From positions 17,998,113-18,062,112 of the forward strand of contig CM040092.1 in NCBI GenBank assembly GCA_022496805.1: 64,000 nt of DNA, read 5' to 3'. Positions 56,472 through 64,000 of this stretch are shown here, piece after piece (the first letter of the stretch is position 1; every line of letters begins with the position of its first letter). The notes under the pieces are model-generated. The model made no database searches. It worked only from the letters and a program-made list of their open reading frames with translations, and was not told the origin of the DNA. The stretch is from Pohlia nutans (taxonomy: Eukaryota; Streptophyta; Bryopsida; Bryales; Mniaceae). The position numbers and the translations under genes were made by a program.

Positions 56472-58536
56472 TTATATTACCAATGGGCGGGTATTAATAT
56501 TGTGGGCTCATTGGACATCATAATATGCCTTCTACGATGTTCAACCATCATCCAAAAGCCATGCCACATGTGTTTTATATTACCAATGGGCGTATATTAA
56601 TATTGTGGACTCACTAGAGATGATAATATGCCTTCCACGATGTTCTACCATCATCCAAATGCCATGCCACATGTGTTTTATATTACCAATGGGCGTGAAT
56701 TAATATTGTGGACTCACTAGAGATGATAATATGCCTTCCACGATGATATACCATCTTGCAAATGCCATGCCACAAGTGTTTTATATTACCAATTGGCGAG
56801 TATTAATATTGTGGACTCACTAGATAAGATAATATGCCTTCCACGATGTTCTACCATCATCCAAATGCCATTCCACAAGTGTTTTATATTACCAATGGGC
56901 GTGTATTAATTTTGTGGACTCACTAGGGATGATCATATGCCTTGCACGATGTTCTAGCATCATCCAAATGCCATGCCACATGTGTTTTATATTACCAGTG
57001 GGCGTGTATTAATATGTGGACTCACTAGAGATGATAATATGCCTTCCACGATGTTCTACCATCATCCAAATGCCATGCCACAAGTGTTTTATATTACCAA
57101 TGGGCGTGTATTAATTTTGTGGACTCACTAGATAAGATAATATGCCTTCCACGATGTTCTACCATCATTCAAATGCCATGCCACAAGTGTTTTATATTAC
57201 CAATGGGAGTGTATTAATATTGTGGACTCACTCGAGATGATAATATGCCTTCCACAATGTTCTACCATCATCCAAATGCCATGCGACAAGTGTTTTATAT
57301 TACCAATGGGGGTGTATTTATATTGTGGACTCACTAGAGATGATAATATGCCTTCCACGATGTTCTACCATCATCCAAATGCCATGCCACATGTGTTTTA
57401 TATTACCAATGGGCGTGAATTAATATTGTGGACTCACTAGAGATGATAATATGCCTTCCACGATGATATACCATCTTGCAAATGCCATGCCACAAGTGTT
57501 TTATATTACCAATTGGCGTGTATTAATATTGTGGACTCACTAGATAAGATAATATGCCTTCCACGATGTTCTACCATCATCCAAATGCCATTCCACAAGT
57601 GTTTTATATTACCAATGGGCGTGTATTAATTTTGTGGACTCACTAGGGATGATCATATGCCTTGCACGATGTTCTAGCATCATCCAAATGCCATGCCACA
57701 TGTGTTTTACATTACCAGTGGGCGTGTATTAATATTGTGGACTCACTAGAGATGATAATATGCCTTCCACGATGTTCTACCATCATCCAAATGCCATGCC
57801 ACAAGTGTTTTATATTACCAATGGGCGTGTATTAATTTTGTGGACTCACTAGGGATGATCATATGCCTTGCACGATGTTCTAGCATCATCCAAATGCCAT
57901 GCCACATGTGTTTTATATTACCAATGGGGGTGTATTTATATTGTGGACTCACTAGAGATGATAATATGCCTTCCACGATGTTCTACCATCATCCAAATGC
58001 CATGCCACAAGCGTTTTATAATACCAATCGCCGTGTATTATTATTGTAGGTTTATTGGACATGACAATATGCCTTCTACGATGTATTACCATCATCCAAA
58101 TCCCATGCCTGTTTTATATTACCAATGGGCGTATATTTATATAATGGGCTTACTGGACATGATAATATGCCTTGCACGATGTTCTTCCATTATCCAAATG
58201 CCATGCCACATGTGTTTTATACTACCAATGGGCGTATATTAATATTGTGGTTTCACTAGAGATGATAATATGCCTTGCAGGATGTTCTACCGTCATCCAA
58301 ATGCCATGCCACATGCGTTTCATATTATTAATGGGCATGTATTATTATTGTGGGTTTACTTGACATGATAATATGCCTTGCACAATGTTCTACCATCATC
58401 CAAATGCCAGGACACATATGTTTTATAATACCAAAATGGGCGTGTATTAATATTCTGGACTCACTGGAGATGATAATATGCCTTCCACGATGTTCTACCA
58501 TCATGCAAATGCCATGCCACATGTGTTTTATATTAC
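56472..58536. repeat. 103-bp satellite block, unit 3
   Basis: Same monomers in the same order as 50482-52546. Confidence 0.95.
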
Positions 58537-59096
58537 CAAAAAGTCCAATTATGATGGCCAAGAATACTAGTGCATTCAATATACTAAACAATTCAAAGTC
58601 CAGTGAGAGGTTTTATAGTAAGTAATGTTTTATAAAACCTGCAAATGACAGTTCCAATGAAAGAACTTCCCGCACTACATGCCACTTCTTCGGACCCCAA
58701 GCACTTCGCAATGGTTGCTATACAGCAAGCCTGTCGATGTGCTCGAAGGACGTCAGAAATGTGATAAATGAGGCAACTTGTCCCCTATATATACTCTAAA
58801 CCACTGAACCCTAAACCGACTGCCTCTGCATTGACAGCCCCCATCCAACGACCAGAGCTCGTCAGCTGACCCGACTGCCTCAATTCGACGGTTCTTGATT
58901 ATCACTGTGGCCGACTGCCCCTGCACCGACTTCCCCCCCCCCCGACTGCCCCATCCGTCTGCCACCTCCGACTGCCCCATCCGTCTGCCACCTCCGACGG
59001 CTCCCTCCGTCTGCCACGTCCAACTGCTCCGTCCGACTACCCAACCCGACTGCTGCATCCATCTGCCTGTACTTTACTGTCCCACCCGACTGCCCT
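58537..59096 (-). promoter_or_regulatory. Orphan promoter copy, unit 4
   Basis: TATA at 58786-58793, minisatellite from 58816, with the 11-C run. Faces the unit-3 satellite block. Confidence 0.7.
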
Positions 59097-59465
59097 CGCC
59101 TGCATAGCACTTGGAAAAGTTCAGAACCCAGTACACTTCAGGAAGAAGTCAACACAATAAGAAACTTAATCCCAAAATCCGGTTGGCTACTATCTACACT
59201 CAATTCACATTGTTTAAAGAAAACTAAATACTTCATCATGACATCTCATACAACTTCGAAGTCTATATCGTCAAATCTATAGCACTTCCACCTTCCTCTC
59301 CCATAGATAATTTCAAGATGTTCATGAATTAATTATTACATAGTAACGAACATATGATTTTCAGAAATGCATAAAACACACATGCCTAATGTAGGATAAG
59401 CTTTTTCCCAAGTAACGTAATTAATAGTACGTAACATGAAGGTGGAAGTCATGCATCCGAAGACC

Positions 59466-62400
59466 TTATATTACCAATGGGCGGGTATTAATATTGTGGG
59501 CTCATTGGACATCATAATATGCCTTCTACGATGTTCAACCATCATCCAAAAGCCATGCCACATGTGTTTTATATTACCAATGGGCGTATATTAATATTGT
59601 GGACTCACTAGAGATGATAATATGCCTTCCACGATGTTCTACCATCATCCAAATGCCATGCCACATGTGTTTTATATTACCAATGGGCGTGAATTAATAT
59701 TGTGGACTCACTAGAGATGATAATATGCCTTCCACGATGATATACCATCTTGCAAATGCCATGCCACAAGTGTTTTATATTACCAATTGGCGAGTATTAA
59801 TATTGTGGACTCACTAGATAAGATAATATGCCTTCCACGATGTTCTACCATCATCCAAATGCCATTCCACAAGTGTTTTATATTACCAATGGGCGTGTAT
59901 TAATTTTGTGGACTCACTAGGGATGATCATATGCCTTGCACGATGTTCTAGCATCATCCAAATGCCATGCCACATGTGTTTTATATTACCAGTGGGCGTG
60001 TATTAATATGTGGACTCACTAGAGATGATAATATGCCTTCCACGATGTTCTACCATCATCCAAATGCCATGCCACAAGTGTTTTATATTACCAATGGGCG
60101 TGTATTAATTTTGTGGACTCACTAGATAAGATAATATGCCTTCCACGATGTTCTACCATCATTCAAATGCCATGCCACAAGTGTTTTATATTACCAATGG
60201 GAGTGTATTAATATTGTGGACTCACTCGAGATGATAATATGCCTTCCACAATGTTCTACCATCATCCAAATGCCATGCGACAAGTGTTTTATATTACCAA
60301 TGGGGGTGTATTTATATTGTGGACTCACTAGAGATGATAATATGCCTTCCACGATGTTCTACCATCATCCAAATGCCATGCCACATGTGTTTTATATTAC
60401 CAATGGGCGTGAATTAATATTGTGGACTCACTAGAGATGATAATATGCCTTCCACGATGATATACCATCTTGCAAATGCCATGCCACAAGTGTTTTATAT
60501 TACCAATTGGCGTGTATTAATATTGTGGACTCACTAGATAAGATAATATGCCTTCCACGATGTTCTACCATCATCCAAATGCCATTCCACAAGTGTTTTA
60601 TATTACCAATGGGCGTGTATTAATTTTGTGGACTCACTAGGGATGATCATATGCCTTGCACGATGTTCTAGCATCATCCAAATGCCATGCCACATGTGTT
60701 TTACATTACCAGTGGGCGTGTATTAATATTGTGGACTCACTAGAGATGATAATATGCCTTCCACGATGTTCTACCATCATCCAAATGCCATGCCACAAGT
60801 GTTTTATATTACCAATGGGCGTGTATTAATTTTGTGGACTCACTAGGGATGATCATATGCCTTGCACGATGTTCTAGCATCATCCAAATGCCATGCCACA
60901 TGTGTTTTATATTACCAATGGGGGTGTATTTATATTGTGGACTCACTAGAGATGATAATATGCCTTCCACGATGTTCTACCATCATCCAAATGCCATGCC
61001 ACAAGCGTTTTATAATACCAATCGCCGTGTATTATTATTGTAGGTTTATTGGACATGACAATATGCCTTCTACGATGTATTACCATCATCCAAATCCCAT
61101 GCCTGTTTTATATTACCAATGGGCGTATATTTATATAATGGGCTTACTGGACATGATAATATGCCTTGCACGATGTTCTTCCATTATCCAAATGCCATGC
61201 CACATGTGTTTTATACTACCAATGGGCGTATATTAATATTGTGGTTTCACTAGAGATGATAATATGCCTTGCAGGATGTTCTACCGTCATCCAAATGCCA
61301 TGCCACATGCGTTTCATATTATTAATGGGCATGTATTATTATTGTGGGTTTACTTGACATGATAATATGCCTTGCACAATGTTCTACCATCATCCAAATG
61401 CCAGGACACATATGTTTTATAATACCAAAATGGGCGTGTATTAATATTCTGGACTCACTGGAGATGATAATATGCCTTCCACGATGTTCTACCATCATGC
61501 AAATGCCATGCCACATGTGTTTTATATTACCAATGGCCGTGTATTAATATTGTGGGCATACTGGAAATGACAATATGCCTTCCACGATGTCTTACCATCA
61601 TCCAAATGCCATGCCACATGTAATTTATATTACCAATGAGCGCATATTAATATAATGGGCTTACTGGACATGATAATATGCCTTGCACGATGTTCTACCA
61701 TCATCCAAATGCCATGCCACATGTGTTTTATATTACCAATGGGCGTGTATTAATATTGTGGACTCACTAGATAAGATAATATGCCTTCCACGATGTTCTA
61801 CCATCATCCAAATGCCATGCCACAAATGTTTTATATTACCAATGGGCGTGTATTAATATTGTGGACTCACTAGAGATGATAATATGCCTTCCATGGTGTT
61901 CTACCATCATCCAAATGCCATGCCACAAGTGTTTTATATTACCAATGGGCGTGTATTAATTTTGTGGACTCACTAGAGATGATAATATGCCTTCCACGGT
62001 GTTCTACCATCATCCAAATGCCATGCCACAAGTGTTTTATAATACCAATGGGCGTGTATTAATTTTGTGGACTCACTAGAGATGATAATATGCCTTACAC
62101 AATGTTCTACCATCATCCAAATGCCATGCCACAAGTGTTTTATATTACCAATGGGCGTGTATTAATTTTGTGGGTTTACTGGACATGACAATATGCCGTC
62201 CACGATGTTTTACCATCATCCAAATCCCATGCCTGTTTTATATTACCAATGGACGTATATTTATATAATGGGCTTACTGGACATGATAATATGCCTTGCA
62301 CGATGTTCTTCCATTATCCAAATGCCATGCCACTTGTGTTTTATATCATCAATGGGCGTGTATTATTATTGTGCACTCACTAGAGATAATAATATGCCGT

Positions 62401-64000
62401 CCACGATGTTCTACCATCATCCAAATGCCATGTCACATGTCTTTTATATTACCAATGGGCGTGTATTTATATTGTGGACTCACTACAGATGATAATATGC
62501 CTTGCACGATGTTCTCCCATCATCCAAATGTCATGCCACAAGTGTTTTATATTACCAATGGACGTGTATTAATATTGTGGACTCAGTAGGGATGATAATA
62601 TGCCTTCCACGATGATCTACTATCATCTAAATGCTATGCCAGATGTGTTTTATATTACCAATGGGCGTGTATTAATATTGTGGACTCACTAGAGATGATA
62701 ATTTGCCTTGCACGATGTTCTATCATCATCCAAATGCCATGCAACATGTGTTTTATATTACGAATGGGTGTATATTAATATAATGGGCTTACTGGAGATG
62801 ATAATATGCCTTGCACGATGTTCTACCATCATCCAAATGCCATGCCACTTGTGTTTTATATTACCAAAAGCCGTGTATTAATATTGTGGATTCACTAGAG
62901 ATGATAATATGCCTTTCACGATGTTCTACCATCATCCAAATGCTATGCCACATGTGTTTTATATTACCAATGGCCGTATATTAATATTGTGGACTCACTA
63001 GAGATGATAATATGCCTTGCACGATTCTCTACCATCATCCAAATGCCATGCCACATGTGTTTTATATTACCATTGGGCGTGTATTTATATTGTGGACTCA
63101 CTAGAGATGATAATATGCCTAACACGATGATATACCATCTTGCAAATGCCATGCCACAAGTGTTTTATATTATCAATTGGCGTGTTTTAATACTGTGGAT
63201 TCACTAGAGATGATAATATGCCTTTCACGATGTTCTACCATCATCCAAATGCTATGCCACATGTGTTTTACATTTCCAATGGCCGTCTATTAATATTGTG
63301 AACTCACTAGAGATGATAATATGCCTTGCACGATGTTCTTCCATCATCCAAATGCCATGCAACATGTGTCTTATATTACCATTGGCCGTATTTTAATATA
63401 ATGGGCTTACTGGACAGGATAATATGCCTTGCACGATGTTCTAGCATCATCCAAATGCCATGCCACAAGTGTTTTATATTACCAATGGGCGTATGTTAAT
63501 ATTGTGGACTCACTGGAGATGATAATATGCCTTGCACGATGTTCTACCATCATCCAAATGTCATGCCACATGTGTTTTATATTACCAATCGGCGTGTATT
63601 AATATTGTGGACTCACTAGAGATGATAATCTGCCTTCCACGATGTTCTACCAATATCTAAATGCCATGCCACATGTGTTTTATATTACCAATGGGCGTGT
63701 ATTAATATTGTGGACTTACTAGAGATGATAACATGCCTTGCACGATGTTCTATCATCATCCAAATGCCATGCAACATGTGCTTTATATTACGAATGGGTG
63801 TATATTAATATAATGGGCTTTTTGGACATGATAATATGCTTTGCACGCTGTTCTACCATCATCCAGATGCCATGCCACAAGTGTTTTATATTACCAATGG
63901 GCGTGTATTTATATTGTGGACTCACTAGAGATGATAATATGCCTTGCACGATGCTCTACCATCATCCAAATGCCATGCCACATGTGTTTTATATTACCAA
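59466..64000. repeat. 103-bp satellite, unit 4 and continuing array
   Basis: Unit-4 block to 61530, then about 24 further monomers (61531-64000) that do not follow the higher-order order and vary more, for example ATATAATGGGCTTACTGGACATG variants. The array runs off the window end, so its true length is unknown. Confidence 0.95.

Larger units (their letters stand above)
49552..61530. repeat. 2,995-bp higher-order tandem repeat, four units
   Basis: Units 49552-52546, 52547-55541, 55542-58536 and 58537-61530. Each is about 0.62 kb of gene upstream region (leader, TATA, minisatellite), about 0.31 kb of other sequence, and about 20 satellite monomers of 103 bp. On inspection the only difference I found is a 12-C run shortened to 11 in unit 4, making that unit 2,994 bp. 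Every junction reads ATTACCAAAAAGTCC. Confidence 0.95.

Noticed and set aside
49552..64000. Dozens of 60-125-codon frames in the right third
   Set aside because: They recur every 103 bp or every 2,995 bp, on both strands, and translate the satellite. No independent coding signal.
50482..64000. CRISPR-like array
   Set aside because: The 103-bp repeats are contiguous monomers without unique spacers or cas genes, in a plant genome.
49552..64000. Centromere call
   Set aside because: Satellite and higher-order structure would fit, but sequence alone cannot show centromere function; it needs CENH3 mapping.
1..64000. tRNA or rRNA genes
   Set aside because: I saw no cloverleaf with a canonical GGTTCRANNCC box and no rRNA-like block on reading; a dedicated scan could still find a degraded one.

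Overview
The window is nuclear DNA of a land plant or close streptophyte relative. The evidence is Ty1-copia, CACTA (TNP2) and Mutator-like elements of plant type, spliceosomal introns, TATA boxes, telo-box-like motifs and long satellite arrays. The protein families look more like those of non-seed plants or charophytes than of flowering plants, but I cannot name the species. Almost no conserved single-copy plant gene is visible. This is a nested transposon and satellite landscape carrying a few lineage-specific genes.

Left part (1-23.5 kb). A Mutator-like element (MULE A) enters from the left edge with a decayed two-exon transposase (1-3064) and an intact 265-residue gene of unknown function on the other strand (4013-4810). 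It appears to end near 6075. Next comes a CACTA-type element with tandem subterminal repeats (6.9-7.9 kb) and a TNP2 transposase gene (from 9801). That gene is cut at 10529 by a second Mutator-like element, MULE B (10530-21907), flanked by a 10-bp target-site duplication. Removing the insert and one duplication copy leaves the TNP2 reading frame continuous. MULE B carries two tandem decayed copies of a gene resembling a DNA (N4/N6) methyltransferase, a 5.4-kb array of about thirty 182-bp units with very stable palindromes, and a transposase that has lost its catalytic core.

Middle part (23.5-31.2 kb). A minus-strand gene for a divergent protein kinase is split by a 5.4-kb Ty1-copia retrotransposon (25122-30530, 5-bp duplication GCACT). 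Without the insert the kinase frame is an uninterrupted 593 codons. The copia element has nearly identical LTRs but two nonsense codons.

AT-rich part (31.2-44.3 kb). It holds a 7.5-kb foldback-like element with two 1,716-bp inverted arms around a 4-kb spacer without genes, flanked by decayed coding fragments.

Right part (44.3-64 kb). Two paralogous minus-strand genes (45278-46927 and 48848-49465) share an unrecognised N-terminal domain. The longer one is followed by a RING-H2 finger reading frame. Upstream of both, and of the unrelated kinase gene, lies the same promoter layout: a TATA box preceded by a GC-rich minisatellite built on GGCAGTCGG. From 49552 a 2,995-bp unit, made of that promoter plus about 20 monomers of a 103-bp satellite, is repeated four times almost without change. 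The satellite then continues to the window end.
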